From Hyphomonas beringensis (GTDB lineage Bacteria > Pseudomonadota > Alphaproteobacteria > Caulobacterales > Hyphomonadaceae), in the NCBI RefSeq assembly GCF_000682755.1, contig NZ_AWFF01000013.1, positions 1 to 64,000 on the forward strand: 64,000 nucleotides of DNA. The letters are read 5' to 3'. This document shows positions 54,970 to 64,000 of the stretch, in pieces. The notes beneath the pieces are model-generated. The model was given only the letters and a program-made list of their open reading frames with translations, made no database searches and was not told where the DNA came from. The position numbers and the translations under genes are program-made. Numbering within the stretch: position 1 is the first letter of the stretch; every line of letters starts with the position of its first letter.

Positions 54970-56373
54970 ATGGCTGAGAACCTAATGAAGCTGATGAAAG
55001 ACGAAGACGTACAATACGTCGATCTCCGCTTCACCGATCCACGTGGCAAGATGCAACACGTGTCATTCCACAAGGACATGGTTGAGGATGATTTCTTCAC
55101 CGAGGGCCAAATGTTCGATGGCTCCTCGGTTGCTGGCTGGAAAGCCATCAACGAGTCCGACATGGTCCTGATGCCGGACACCAGCACAGCCATGATCGAT
55201 CCATTCTTCCAGCAGACCACGCTGGCAGTGATGTGCGATATTCTCGATCCGATTTCCGGCCAGGCCTACAATCGTGACCCGCGCACGACCGCAAAAAAGG
55301 CAGAAGCCTATGTGAAGTCCAGCGGCGTTGGCGACACCGTGTTCTTTGGTCCTGAAGCCGAATTCTTCGTCTTTGACGATGTGCGTTGGTCCACTGAGCC
55401 GCACAAAACCGGCTACAGCTTTGACTCGACTGAGCTGCCGATCAATACGGGCAAAGAGTACCCGATGGGAAATATGGGGCACCGCCCTGGTCCAAAAGGC
55501 GGCTACTTCCCAGTACCTCCGGTAGATTCCGAACAGGACATGCGTTCCGAGATGCTGTCCGTCATGGCCGATATCGGCCTGGAACCGGAAAAGCATCACC
55601 ACGAAGTGGCGCCTGCACAGCACGAGCTTGGCCTGAAGTTCTCCACGCTCACCACGATGGCGGACCGTCTGCAGCTGTATAAATATGTGATCCACAATGT
55701 GGCCGCATCCTACGGCAAGACGGCAACCTTCATGCCGAAACCGATGTTTGCGGACAACGGCTCCGGTATGCACGTTCACCAGTCCATCTGGTCTGGCGGC
55801 AAGCCGCTCTTCGCTGGCGATCAGTATGCCGGTCTGTCCGAGCAGTGCCTGTTCTATATCGGCGGTATCATCAAGCACGCACGTGCTCTGAACGCTCTGA
55901 CGAACCCGTCGACCAACAGCTACAAGCGCCTGGTTCCGGGCTATGAAGCTCCGGTCATGCTGGCCTACTCTGCCCGCAACCGGTCTGCCTCCATCCGTAT
56001 TCCTTTCGGCTCCAACCCGAAAGCAAAACGGATCGAGACCCGCTTCCCGGACCCGACCGCCAACCCGTATCTCGCCTTCGCAGCCCTGCTCATGGCTGGC
56101 CTCGACGGCATCGAGAACAAGATCCATCCGGGCGACGCGATGGACAAAGACCTGTACGATCTGCCGCCTGAAGAGGCGAAATCGATCCCGCAAGTTTGCG
56201 GTTCACTGCGAGAAGCGCTTGCAGCGCTCGACGCAGACCGTAAGTTCCTTACCAAGGGCGGCGTGTTCGATGACGACCAGATCGATGCATATATCGAACT
56301 GAAAATGGAAGAGAACATGCGCTATGAGCTCCACCCTCACCCGGTGGAATTCGACATGTACTACAAGGTCTAG
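54970..56373 (+). CDS. glnA: Glutamine synthetase type I
   Basis: 467-residue enzyme making glutamine from glutamate and ammonia. The N-terminal beta-grasp region contains [17 protein letters not shown], the catalytic core [12 protein letters not shown] and the [18 protein letters not shown] loop. Tyr396 in KDLYDLPP is the adenylylation site of type I enzymes (GS-I beta). AGGG precedes the ATG. The gene ends in a perfect hairpin at 56404. Confidence 0.97.
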   Translation: MAENLMKLMKDEDVQYVDLRFTDPRGKMQHVSFHKDMVEDDFFTEGQMFDGSSVAGWKAINESDMVLMPDTSTAMIDPFFQQTTLAVMCDILDPISGQAYNRDPRTTAKKAEAYVKSSGVGDTVFFGPEAEFFVFDDVRWSTEPHKTGYSFDSTELPINTGKEYPMGNMGHRPGPKGGYFPVPPVDSEQDMRSEMLSVMADIGLEPEKHHHEVAPAQHELGLKFSTLTTMADRLQLYKYVIHNVAASYGKTATFMPKPMFADNGSGMHVHQSIWSGGKPLFAGDQYAGLSEQCLFYIGGIIKHARALNALTNPSTNSYKRLVPGYEAPVMLAYSARNRSASIRIPFGSNPKAKRIETRFPDPTANPYLAFAALLMAGLDGIENKIHPGDAMDKDLYDLPPEEAKSIPQVCGSLREALAALDADRKFLTKGGVFDDDQIDAYIELKMEENMRYELHPHPVEFDMYYKV

Positions 56374-56403
56374 GGGCCTTATCTCTCTCCCTTAATCCTT
56401 GTA

Positions 56404-56436
56404 GAGGCCGGTATCGAAAGATACCGGCCTCTTCTT
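56404..56436 (+). terminator. Intrinsic terminator of glnBA
   Basis: A perfect 12-bp stem, GAGGCCGGTATC (56404-56415) with GATACCGGCCTC (56420-56431), has a GAAA tetraloop and is followed by TTCTTT. It is 30 bases past the glnA stop. Confidence 0.9.
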
Positions 56437-56505
56437 TATCCAAAACTGAAAAGCGGAATTGATGACCGACGCCCCAGCGGCGAACGTCTCTCCTGTCTGC
56501 GCAAA

Positions 56506-56542
56506 CAAAAACGCCCCGGTCGATCTGACCGGGGCGTTTTTG
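56506..56542. terminator. Bidirectional terminator between glnA and clpX
   Basis: A perfect 16-bp stem pairs CAAAAACGCCCCGGTC (56506-56521) with GACCGGGGCGTTTTTG (56527-56542) around a 5-base loop. The A-run on one side and T-run on the other serve both strands. It ends clpX (minus) and backs up the glnBA terminator. Confidence 0.9.
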
Positions 56543-56568
56543 TTTTGGCTTGTTTGTGCCTGAAAGGA

Positions 56569-57831
56569 TCAGCCAGCTTCTGGTTGGCTCTTCTTGGCAT
56601 GTACGTAAAGCGGCTCAGCATTGCCTTCGACGACTTCGCCATTGATGACGACTTCCTCGACACCGCGCAGATTTGGCAGTTCGAACATCGTGTCGAGCAG
56701 AATGCCCTCCATGATCGACCGCAGACCACGTGCACCGGTCTTCCGCTTGATGGCACGGCGAGCAACAGCCGTCAGCGCCTCAGGTGTGAAGTTCAGTTCG
56801 ACATTCTCCATATCGAACAGGCGCTGATACTGCTTGAGCAGAGCATTCTTCGGCTCGGTCAGGATCTTGATGAGCGCTTTCTCGTCGAGATCTTCCAGGG
56901 TTGCGATCACCGGCAGACGGCCGATGAATTCCGGGATCAGGCCGAAACGCTGAAGGTCTTCCGGTTCCGTGTTGCGCAGGATTTCACCCACGCCGCGATC
57001 TTCGGAATTCTTGATAGAAGCCCCAAAGCCAATCGATGCGCTCTCACCACGAGACGAGATGATCTTGTCCAGGCCCGCAAAAGCGCCGCCACAGATAAAG
57101 AGAATGTTGGTTGTGTCGACCTGCAGGAACTCCTGCTGCGGGTGCTTGCGGCCACCTTGTGGAGGCACAGCCGCAACCGTGCCCTCCATGATTTTCAGAA
57201 GCGCCTGCTGCACGCCCTCACCCGACACATCACGCGTGATGGACGGATTGTCGGATTTGCGGGAAATCTTGTCGATCTCATCGATATAGACGATGCCGCG
57301 CTGCGCACGCTCGACATTGTAGTCAGCGGCCTGAAGCAGCTTCAGGACGATGTTTTCAACGTCTTCCCCGACATAACCGGCTTCGGTCAGTGTCGTGGCA
57401 TCTGCCATCGTGAAAGGCACGTCGAGAATACGAGCAAGCGTTTGCGCAAGAAGCGTCTTGCCGCAGCCTGTCGGACCGACCAGCAGGATATTGGACTTGG
57501 AAAGCTCAACCCCGTCTGTTTTCCCGGCGTGGGACAGACGCTTGTAATGGTTATGCACAGCAACCGAGAGAATGCGCTTGGCGTGAACCTGACCGATGAC
57601 GTAATCGTCAAGCACATCGCAGATCTCCTGCGGCGTGGGGACCCCTTCGCGAGACCGGACCATTGAGGTCTTGTTCTCTTCGCGAATGATATCCATGCAA
57701 AGTTCTACGCATTCATCGCAGATGAACACCGTCGGGCCGGCAATCAGCTTTTTCACTTCATGCTGGCTTTTTCCACAGAAGGAGCAATAAAGCGTGTTCT
57801 TGGAATCGCCTGAGCCGTTTTGTTTGGTCAT
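56569..57831 (-). CDS. clpX: ClpX unfoldase of the ClpXP protease
   Basis: 420-residue AAA+ protein. The N-terminal zinc domain has cysteines in [12 protein letters not shown] and [10 protein letters not shown]. Walker A is GPTGCGKTL, Walker B is [13 protein letters not shown], and [21 protein letters not shown] is standard. The IGF loop reads SIGFGAS. It unfolds substrates for ClpP. clpP lies 126 bases upstream on the same strand; lon, often the next gene, is not here. Confidence 0.97.
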   Translation of the reverse strand: MTKQNGSGDSKNTLYCSFCGKSQHEVKKLIAGPTVFICDECVELCMDIIREENKTSMVRSREGVPTPQEICDVLDDYVIGQVHAKRILSVAVHNHYKRLSHAGKTDGVELSKSNILLVGPTGCGKTLLAQTLARILDVPFTMADATTLTEAGYVGEDVENIVLKLLQAADYNVERAQRGIVYIDEIDKISRKSDNPSITRDVSGEGVQQALLKIMEGTVAAVPPQGGRKHPQQEFLQVDTTNILFICGGAFAGLDKIISSRGESASIGFGASIKNSEDRGVGEILRNTEPEDLQRFGLIPEFIGRLPVIATLEDLDEKALIKILTEPKNALLKQYQRLFDMENVELNFTPEALTAVARRAIKRKTGARGLRSIMEGILLDTMFELPNLRGVEEVVINGEVVEGNAEPLYVHAKKSQPEAG

Positions 57832-57862
57832 GCCGTCCTCAATGCCGGGTAAGCCTTAATTT

Positions 57863-57876
57863 CGTCTTTAAAGACG
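57863..57876. promoter_or_regulatory. 14-bp palindrome upstream of clpX
   Basis: CGTCTTTAAAGACG is a perfect palindrome in the 126-base clpP-clpX spacer, 32 bases upstream of clpX. It may be an operator or part of a clpX-specific promoter. Confidence 0.35.
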
Positions 57877-57957
57877 TCCCACCCGTTTACTAACAAGACA
57901 ATAAGTTTCTGAGCCTGCACTGCAAGAGGCAGGCCATTTTTGTGCGAGGGATGCACC

Positions 57958-58599
57958 CTATTTGTCATCCTCGGCTGTCCGGCGCTCAAAAACCTTGTCC
58001 ACAATGCCGAATTCCTGGGCTTCTTCAGCCGTCAGGAAGGTGTCACGATCCAGCTTGCGCTCGATTACATCATATTCTTGGCCGGTGTGGCGCACATAGA
58101 TGTTGTTGAGACGACGCTTAAGATCAATAATTTCCTCGGCATGGCGCTCAATATCGGTCGCAACCCCCTGATATCCGCCAGAGGGCTGGTGCAGCATGAC
58201 GCGCGCATTCGGAAGCGCGATACGCATGTCTTTTTCACCTGCAGCAAGGAGAAGCGATCCCATGGACGCAGCCTGACCGATACATACGGTCGAAATTGGG
58301 CAACGGATGTACTGCATTGTGTCATAGATCGCGAGACCGGAGGAAACATATCCGCCCGGGCTGTTGATATACATCGCGATGTCTTTTTTCGGGTTTTCTG
58401 ATTCGAGGAACAGAAGCTGGGACGTGATCAGCGCTGCCATGCTGTCATCAATTCCGCCGGTGACAAAAATGATGCGCTCTTTCAGGAGGCGGGAGAAGAT
58501 GTCGAATGCCCGCTCGCCACGGCTCGTCTGCTCCACAACCATTGGAACCAGGTTTAGAGCTGTCTGATAGGAAGTCATCATGAATCGGGCCTTGCTCAT
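57958..58599 (-). CDS. clpP: ATP-dependent Clp protease proteolytic subunit
   Basis: 213-residue serine protease. The catalytic Ser112 ([11 protein letters not shown]), His137 ([11 protein letters not shown]) and Asp186 (KLDRDTFLT) are present, and [19 protein letters not shown] is the typical mature start near residue 16. In-frame starts at 58599 and 58581 are both possible; neither has a strong ribosome site. The clpP-clpX order is conserved. Confidence 0.96.
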   Translation of the reverse strand: MSKARFMMTSYQTALNLVPMVVEQTSRGERAFDIFSRLLKERIIFVTGGIDDSMAALITSQLLFLESENPKKDIAMYINSPGGYVSSGLAIYDTMQYIRCPISTVCIGQAASMGSLLLAAGEKDMRIALPNARVMLHQPSGGYQGVATDIERHAEEIIDLKRRLNNIYVRHTGQEYDVIERKLDRDTFLTAEEAQEFGIVDKVFERRTAEDDK

Positions 58600-58693
58600 C
58601 TATAGCGGGAATCTCTACCGGGCAGGAGTGGCAGAATGAAGTATATTTGTCCACGCATCTGTCACCGCAAGAGGTAAAGCGCTGTGGAAACTG

Positions 58694-59734
58694 CTAGCGA
58701 AACGGCCATTCAGGCGAATGGCTGGGTAGATCGCCCGCCGGATTGACCATGAAGGCAAGGTAATCGGCATTTACCGTCTCTGCCTGCAAATCGCGTGTCA
58801 GCATGTGATAGCCATCTTCGTAATAAACTGTCCTGACATGATCCGGCAGCTCTTTTGCGGTCCGCTTAACGCCCTTAGGGGGCACGACATAGTCATTAGC
58901 GCCATAGGATAGCAGAACAGGCAGCTTTGGCGGCAGGTCTTGAACACTCTGGTGCGCCGACTCCATGAGAGAGACCAGGCCATAGACCTGATCAATCCTG
59001 TTCTCAGTCAGCATCAAAGGGTCTTCCGAGGCTCTGCGGAGCATCTCGATATTATCAGATGGCTCAATATGGACGAAACGTGCTGGAGGACGCACGATCC
59101 ATCCTGGCCGCGCATGGGCCGATGCCCACAGGCTGGCCCTGTAGAGGAAATTCATCGCCCCCCATCCGCGCAAGCCCGGACCAGAAGCAATCAATCTGTC
59201 TGCATCTGGCGGATTGTCAGAACCAAAGGCTGAGAGCGCTACGGACCCGCCCATGGATATGCCAATAACGGCAATCGTTGCATCTGGATGACTCTTGCGA
59301 GCCAAGGCCGTAGCTGTGCGAAGATCCTGGCGCATGACCTCTTCATCGGGCCAGACACCGCGCTCAGGCGACCTGCCAAAACCTCTCTGGTCATAAGCAT
59401 AAGTCGTCACGCCCTGCTCGGCCCAATATGGCGCCGCTATATGGAACGCATTGGCATAATCATTCATGCCATGAAGACCGATGACGACATATTCAGGCTG
59501 ATCTGTTCCCTCTGCAGGCCAGACCGTCAGGCCCAGGCGGGCACAATCGAAAGAAACAAATGTGCTCTCTTCCGGCAGGAATACGGGCTCAGGCGGTTTC
59601 ATTGGACTCAATCTTGTTTGCGTGACGGGGGTGGCACAGCCTGACAGCAGGAATGCGAGAGACCATAGGATCAGTACTCCAACGCCAATCGAACTGATCC
59701 GCGCAGTTCGGATATAATGCCTGTTTCGAACCAT
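58694..59734 (-). CDS. Lipoprotein alpha/beta hydrolase (monoacylglycerol lipase-like)
   Basis: 346-residue lipoprotein with a signal peptide and lipobox (FLLSGCA, mature Cys near 32). The alpha/beta hydrolase core shows VIGLHGMNDYANAF, YAYDQRGFGRSPERGVW, nucleophile GISMGG and the C-terminal DGYHMLTRDLQAE histidine, like Hydrolase_4 monoacylglycerol lipases and lysophospholipases. The substrate is not known. The start at 59734 gives a short n-region; 59770 would add 12 residues. Gene orientation is opposite to the pirin gene, 173 bases away. Confidence 0.82.
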   Translation of the reverse strand: MVRNRHYIRTARISSIGVGVLILWSLAFLLSGCATPVTQTRLSPMKPPEPVFLPEESTFVSFDCARLGLTVWPAEGTDQPEYVVIGLHGMNDYANAFHIAAPYWAEQGVTTYAYDQRGFGRSPERGVWPDEEVMRQDLRTATALARKSHPDATIAVIGISMGGSVALSAFGSDNPPDADRLIASGPGLRGWGAMNFLYRASLWASAHARPGWIVRPPARFVHIEPSDNIEMLRRASEDPLMLTENRIDQVYGLVSLMESAHQSVQDLPPKLPVLLSYGANDYVVPPKGVKRTAKELPDHVRTVYYEDGYHMLTRDLQAETVNADYLAFMVNPAGDLPSHSPEWPFR

Positions 59735-59907
59735 GGATGGTGGCGCTTCAGCCAAGACGTGTTCCTCCATCTCGGAAACGGCAGGACAAAAATATGCTCG
59801 TCTGCCCGATCTATCCAGTTACTGTCAGTTGCGGTCATGGTTTTAAAGCTCTCTTGCCATAGGTAACAATTTGGAGATGAAATCGATCCGTCCAAGGGAA
59901 AGTTGCC

Positions 59908-60810
59908 ATGTCATCACCCATCACACGCATAATTGAACCCCGTAGCCGGGATCTGGGCGGCAGCTTCAGGGTGCGACGTGTTCTGCCCTTCCATGCGCAA
60001 CGCACCGTCGGGCCTTTCGTCTTTTTCGACCATTTTGGACCCGTGGATTATGCCCCGGGCGAGGGCTTTGATGTAAACCCTCACCCGCATATCGGCCTGT
60101 CGACGGTCACTTACCTGTTCGATGGCGCCATACGCCATCAGGACTCTCTCGGCACAGACGTCGTAATCAGGCCCGGCGCCATGAACTGGATGACCGCTGG
60201 GCATGGCATTGTCCATTCCGAGCATACACCGGAAGAGCTTCGCACACAGGGCCAGAGCATGCATGGCCTGCAAACCTGGGTCGCGCTGCCAGATGGAGAG
60301 GAAGATTGCGAGCCATCCTTTGAGCATCACGCCGCAGACAGCCTTCCGGAATTCGAGATATCAGGCGCGCGCATACGCGTGCTGGCCGGCGAAGCATGGG
60401 GAAAGGCGTCCCCTGTAAAATTCCCCTCGCCCATTCTCTACGTTGCCCTGGAAACCGAGAGCGTGGCTGAACTTACCTTATCCTCTGAACTCGCTGAGGA
60501 GCGCGCGCTCTATCTTGTGTGCGGTTCGGCCAATGTGGCGGGAGAATTTACGGATGCCGGCGTCATGCTGGTCTTGGAGAGCGGCGTGGATGTTGCCATC
60601 AAGCTCAGCCCTGGCACCAAAGGCGTCATCTGTGGCGGCGCAAAGCTGCCCGGGAAGAAACGGATCGAATGGAATTTGGTCTCCAGCAGCCAGGAAAAGA
60701 TCGATCAGGCCAAGATTGACTGGACCGCAGCTGTACAGGCCGGTGGCAATCTCCGCTTCCCAGCTGTGCCAGGCGATGAAAACCCATGGATCCCCCTGCC
60801 CGGTAATTGA
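59908..60810 (+). CDS. Pirin-family protein
   Basis: 300-residue bicupin. The metal-binding pattern is in the N-terminal cupin: FVFFDHFGPVDYAPG, PHPHIGLSTVTYLFDG and the MTAGHGIVHSEHTPE box. Pirins bind Fe and include quercetinases and regulatory proteins; the role is not evident. The stop is 101 bases from the M28 gene. No signal peptide. Confidence 0.9.
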   Translation: MSSPITRIIEPRSRDLGGSFRVRRVLPFHAQRTVGPFVFFDHFGPVDYAPGEGFDVNPHPHIGLSTVTYLFDGAIRHQDSLGTDVVIRPGAMNWMTAGHGIVHSEHTPEELRTQGQSMHGLQTWVALPDGEEDCEPSFEHHAADSLPEFEISGARIRVLAGEAWGKASPVKFPSPILYVALETESVAELTLSSELAEERALYLVCGSANVAGEFTDAGVMLVLESGVDVAIKLSPGTKGVICGGAKLPGKKRIEWNLVSSSQEKIDQAKIDWTAAVQAGGNLRFPAVPGDENPWIPLPGN

Positions 60811-60911
60811 TGCAGCCAGATCTCAGCTTGGCAGAACCACCCAACTTGCTGTCTTCAGGCACCCGTGCCACACAATTCGCAAATTGAATTCAGTCCCGAA
60901 AGCGACTCGTT

Positions 60912-62654
60912 ATGAAGAAATATCTGATTTCAGCATCCCTGATCGTTCTGGCTGCCTGTGGCGCCGAAAAAAACGAAGCCCCGGAACCGCAAGCCGAAGC
61001 GGACGCCGTGGAAGAGACTGCCCTGCTGATGCCCCTGCCAACTGACACGACAACGGACATCACCTCTAAAGACCTGGCGGTCCGTATTGAGACACTTGCC
61101 GATGATACGTTTGAAGGCCGCGGGCCAGGCACGGAAACCGGCGAAGCGGCCGCAGACTGGGTCGCAGCGGAGATGAAACGCATCGGCCTGCAGCCTGGCG
61201 GTGAAGACGGCACCTATTTCCAGACCGTCAAAATGGTCAATCAGACTGTGGATCTATCTGCGTCCAACCTGACCTTTACCGCTCCGGATGGCACCGAAAT
61301 GCCCATGGAACCCAAAAAGGACGCTGTCTTCTGGACGAAACGCCAGAATACGGATCACATATCCTTTGATCCGACGGATGTTGTGTTCGTCGGCTATGGC
61401 GCTGTCGCCCCGGAATATGACTGGAATGATTACGGAGATCAGGACCTTAGCGGCAAGACCGTCATCATCCTTGTGAATGATCCGGGCTTTGCTACGGGCG
61501 ATCCGGATCTCTTCAAAGGCAAGGCCATGACGTATTATGGCCGCTGGACGTATAAATTCGAGGAAGCCGCCCGTCAGGGCGTTACTGCAGCCATCATCAT
61601 TCATGAAACCGAACCTGCCGCCTACGGATGGGATGTCGTGACAGGATCATGGTCTGGCGCACAATCCGACCTGGTACGTTCGAATGGCGGCGAAGACCGC
61701 GCAGCGCTAGAAGGTTGGATAACGCGGGACGCGGCTGAAAAGCTGTTCGCCACTGCCGGGCTTGACCTGGAAGAGATGAAGCAGGCCGCCAAGACCCCTG
61801 GCTTCAAACCGGTGCCTCTGGAGGGCATGAAGGCAAGTGGTGAGATCACGCAGACGATCGAACAACTTGAAAGTCGTAACGTCATCGGCATGCTGCCCGG
61901 CAAGACTACGCCGGACGAATATATGCTGTACACGGCGCACTGGGACCATCTGGGCAAAAAGCCGGAACAAAAAACAGGCGCGCCGGGCGAAGACTTCTAC
62001 GCGGACCAGATTTTCAACGGCGCTGTAGACAACGCAACCGGCACCGCGGCGCTACTGGAAATCGCTGAAGCCATGGCCGCACAAGACCTGGACCGGTCGG
62101 CTATCTTTGCAGCCGTGACACTTGAAGAGTCCGGACTGCTGGGGTCCGCCTATTTCGCCGAACACCCCACGGTGCCGCTCAACGAAATTGTCGCCGGTAT
62201 CAATATGGATGGCGCCCTGCCAATCGGTCGCACGAAAGACATGGTCGTTATCGGCTATGGCGCATCCGAACTGGAAGACATGCTGAAGGATGTGCTGGCA
62301 ACACAGGACCGCGTCATCAAACCGGACTCCAAACCCGAAGCAGGATACTTCTATCGCTCTGACCACATATCTCTGGCCAAAAAAGGCGTACCCATGCTGT
62401 ACGCGGATGGCGGCGAAGACAAGCGGGATGGCGGGATTGCCGCCGGCAAAGCGGCCGCAGCGGTCTATACAGCAGAGCGCTATCACAAGCCGATGGATGA
62501 GTATTCTGAGGACTGGGATCTGGAAGGTTTCAAGGAAGACGTTCAGGCCTTTTATGACGTTGGCACACAAATCGCCCAATCCGATGAATGGCCAACCTGG
62601 TATCCTGGCAACGAATTCGAAGCAGTTCGCAAGGAAAGCCTAAGTAAAAAATAA
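60912..62654 (+). CDS. M28-family metallopeptidase (lipoprotein)
   Basis: 580-residue exported lipoprotein: signal peptide MKKYLISASLIVLAACG with the lipobox cysteine. A PA-like insert (about 120-290) precedes the M28 zinc-peptidase domain. Zinc and catalytic residues appear in TAHWDHLG, GAVDNATGTAALLE, TLEESGLLGSAYF, INMDGA and YRSDHISLAKKGVP. M28 enzymes remove N-terminal amino acids. It has a standard acidic, hydrophilic linker after the signal. It follows pirin on the same strand. Confidence 0.9.
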   Translation: MKKYLISASLIVLAACGAEKNEAPEPQAEADAVEETALLMPLPTDTTTDITSKDLAVRIETLADDTFEGRGPGTETGEAAADWVAAEMKRIGLQPGGEDGTYFQTVKMVNQTVDLSASNLTFTAPDGTEMPMEPKKDAVFWTKRQNTDHISFDPTDVVFVGYGAVAPEYDWNDYGDQDLSGKTVIILVNDPGFATGDPDLFKGKAMTYYGRWTYKFEEAARQGVTAAIIIHETEPAAYGWDVVTGSWSGAQSDLVRSNGGEDRAALEGWITRDAAEKLFATAGLDLEEMKQAAKTPGFKPVPLEGMKASGEITQTIEQLESRNVIGMLPGKTTPDEYMLYTAHWDHLGKKPEQKTGAPGEDFYADQIFNGAVDNATGTAALLEIAEAMAAQDLDRSAIFAAVTLEESGLLGSAYFAEHPTVPLNEIVAGINMDGALPIGRTKDMVVIGYGASELEDMLKDVLATQDRVIKPDSKPEAGYFYRSDHISLAKKGVPMLYADGGEDKRDGGIAAGKAAAAVYTAERYHKPMDEYSEDWDLEGFKEDVQAFYDVGTQIAQSDEWPTWYPGNEFEAVRKESLSKK

Positions 62655-62711
62655 GTCTCGAGTCCTTTCAAACAATATCAAGAAACCGTTGCGACCAGAC
62701 AGGAAGACAGG

Positions 62712-63509
62712 ATGCTTTCCTATCAACATGGCTTTCATGCGGGCAACAGGGCGGACGTGCTGAAGCATGCCGTCCTGCATGCCCTGTTTGAAGGATTCAG
62801 CAAGGCGACTAGTCCTCTACTCTATGTGGAGACCCATTCCGGACGCGGACGATATGACCTGAAAGGCCCGCAGTCTCGTAAGGGTGGCGAGGCGGATGAT
62901 GGCATCCTGTCCATGACCGACGGTAAAGCCCCGAAACCACTACAGCCCTGGGTCCGCTTTGTCGAACAGGAAGGGATACAAAACTATCCCGGCTCACCTG
63001 CTCACGCACAAAAGCTGTTACCGGAGAAGAGTCGTTACATTCTCTTCGAAAAGCATCCTGCTGAATATGAGGCACTCACCAAGGCAATGGCGGGTGATGA
63101 TCGCATCCAGATCAGGAAAGCTGATGGGTATGGCAGCGCACTGAAGCTCTCCCCCCGCACAGGAGAACAGATGGTCTGCCTCGTGGACCCAAGCTATGAG
63201 ACGACACGCGATATCAACGCCCTTGCCTTGTGGACTCCGAAAGCCCTCAAACGCTGGCCTCGCGCCACGCTGATCCTATGGTTGCCGCTATTCCGGGACG
63301 GCCGCGAAGCAGAGTTCGGCGAGTATCTGACAACCCTAGACGAATGCTTTGTTGCAGGCGCCAGATGGCCTGTGGACGCTCTGAAGGAAACGGCCCTCGA
63401 AGGATCTGCCATGGTGGTCTATCGCGCACCGCCTGAAACCCGGGAGCCCTGCCTGAACATTGCATCCGCCTTGCAGTCGTGGTGGTCCAACAAGCCTTTG
63501 GGAGGCTGA
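62712..63509 (+). CDS. rlmJ: 23S rRNA (adenine2030-N6)-methyltransferase
   Basis: 265-residue SAM-dependent methyltransferase of the RlmJ family. It starts MLSYQHGFHAGNRADVLKHAVL, the family hallmark, with YVETHSGRGRYDL and the catalytic DPSYE (the usual DPPYE with a Pro to Ser change). Methylates A2030 of 23S rRNA. The next gene begins 7 bases after its stop, so they may be coupled. Confidence 0.93.
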   Translation: MLSYQHGFHAGNRADVLKHAVLHALFEGFSKATSPLLYVETHSGRGRYDLKGPQSRKGGEADDGILSMTDGKAPKPLQPWVRFVEQEGIQNYPGSPAHAQKLLPEKSRYILFEKHPAEYEALTKAMAGDDRIQIRKADGYGSALKLSPRTGEQMVCLVDPSYETTRDINALALWTPKALKRWPRATLILWLPLFRDGREAEFGEYLTTLDECFVAGARWPVDALKETALEGSAMVVYRAPPETREPCLNIASALQSWWSNKPLGG

Positions 63510-63516
63510 GGACAGC

Positions 63517-64000
63517 ATGACGGCCCTGCTTCTCATCGGAGGCGGACACGCTCACGTTACGGCCCTGCGATGGCTAAAGCAGAATCCGCAGTCTCATCTG
63601 ACGATAACTCTGCTCACCCCTGACAGTCGATCCGTATACAGCGGAATGGTCCCAGGCTTTGTTGCCGGTCACTTCGCCAGAGAAGAAGTAGAAATAGACC
63701 TTGCTGGCCTTTGCAGGGATACAGGAACAGTCTTGATTGAAGAGGCAGCATCACACCTGGATGTGGACAGTCAGTTCGTAACTACAGGATCAGGTAGGCA
63801 AATCCCTTACGATCTAGCTTCCATAGATGTTGGAATTGTATCCCAACCGCCTACAGCCTCCAATTATCCAGACAGTATCGCCGTAAAACCTATGGCAGGC
63901 TTTCTCGATCACTGGGAAGCCATAAGTGGTGCAACGGGCGCAAAAGATATCGCCATCATTGGCGCGGGCCTTGGAGGGGTGGAACTTGCGCTCTCTGTCC
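63517..64000 (+). CDS. FAD-dependent oxidoreductase, 5' part only (cut by window)
   Basis: The first 161 codons of an open frame. The N-terminal FAD fold begins LLLIGGGHAHVTALRWL, and later IAIIGAGLGGVELALS starts the second nucleotide fold. The stretch YSGMVPGFVAGHF is that of the NADH-dehydrogenase-like oxidoreductases often fused to selenophosphate synthase SelD. Whether SelD follows is outside the window. Seven bases downstream of rlmJ. Confidence 0.75.
   Translation, partial: MTALLLIGGGHAHVTALRWLKQNPQSHLTITLLTPDSRSVYSGMVPGFVAGHFAREEVEIDLAGLCRDTGTVLIEEAASHLDVDSQFVTTGSGRQIPYDLASIDVGIVSQPPTASNYPDSIAVKPMAGFLDHWEAISGATGAKDIAIIGAGLGGVELALSV

Noticed and set aside
59671-59895. A 74-codon minus-strand frame between the lipoprotein hydrolase and pirin
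   Set aside because: It overlaps the hydrolase signal-peptide region in another frame and has no family signature.

Overview
The window is a dense stretch of chromosome from an alphaproteobacterium. Four things point to the Caulobacterales/Hyphomonadaceae side of the class: the dusB-ntrB-ntrC-ntrY cluster with an NtrC lacking the sigma54-contact loop; the nrdR-ribD-ribE-ribBA-ribH-nusB and SPOR-nagZ-scpA-scpB gene orders; 5-aminolevulinate synthase, fused IspDF and a MucR-type regulator; and pstC-pstA-pstB-phoU-phoB. A CYP153-type alkane/fatty-acid hydroxylase, an epoxide hydrolase and a Pseudomonas-like (class II) PHA gene set suggest an aerobic, probably marine, lipid- or hydrocarbon-using heterotroph. 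The genus is not decided. I see no transposon, prophage or CRISPR array, and both window edges cut a gene.

Layout. 0-6 kb: nitrogen two-component operon dusB-ntrB-ntrC-ntrY (minus) with a candidate NtrC box in its promoter. 6-15.9 kb: housekeeping genes ispDF, a CinA-type amidase, lipA with a COQ10-type START protein, an AMP ligase, HxlR regulator and DsbA-like isomerase, adenosine kinase, ATP-grasp protein, DUF481 outer-membrane protein, nth, DUF2244. 16-18.7 kb: CYP153, nitroreductase, DUF1287. 18.7-23.8 kb: dgt and SPOR-nagZ-scpA-scpB. 23.8-25.4 kb: erpA and epoxide hydrolase. 25.7-30.8 kb: riboflavin operon with nrdR and nusB, then glyA. 31-34.5 kb: MucR-like regulator, hemA, class II aldolase, NAD kinase. 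34.5-39.4 kb: Hpt protein and the PHA cluster (phaZ, phaC, phaD, phasin). 39.5-45.5 kb: dienelactone hydrolase and the Pho operon. 45.6-47.5 kb: hslVU. 47.5-50.3 kb: NUDIX, degenerate EAL and DUF2336 proteins. 50.4-54.1 kb: tig, tRNA-Leu, nnr, phosphohistidine phosphatase. 54.2-58.6 kb: glnB-glnA and clpP-clpX. 58.7-64 kb: lipoprotein hydrolase, pirin, M28 peptidase, rlmJ and the start of a FAD oxidoreductase.

How the parts connect. The Ntr regulators at one end and PII/glutamine synthetase at the other share dyads of the form TGCAC-N7-GTGCA, so they look like one nitrogen regulon. The NtrC protein has lost GAFTGA, which argues for activation or repression at non-sigma54 promoters. PhaC, PhaZ, a PhaD-type TetR regulator and a phasin form a self-contained mcl-PHA storage unit, with a 19-bp palindrome in the phaC/phaD divergent promoter. 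The riboflavin operon has a reductase-only RibD and a GTP-cyclohydrolase-dead RibBA, so the first two pathway activities must be supplied from elsewhere. Two hairpins overlap ribosome binding sites, those of the nitroreductase and the epoxide hydrolase. A 14-bp palindrome, TGACGC-N2-GCGTCA, recurs upstream of CYP153 and of the aldolase/NAD kinase pair.
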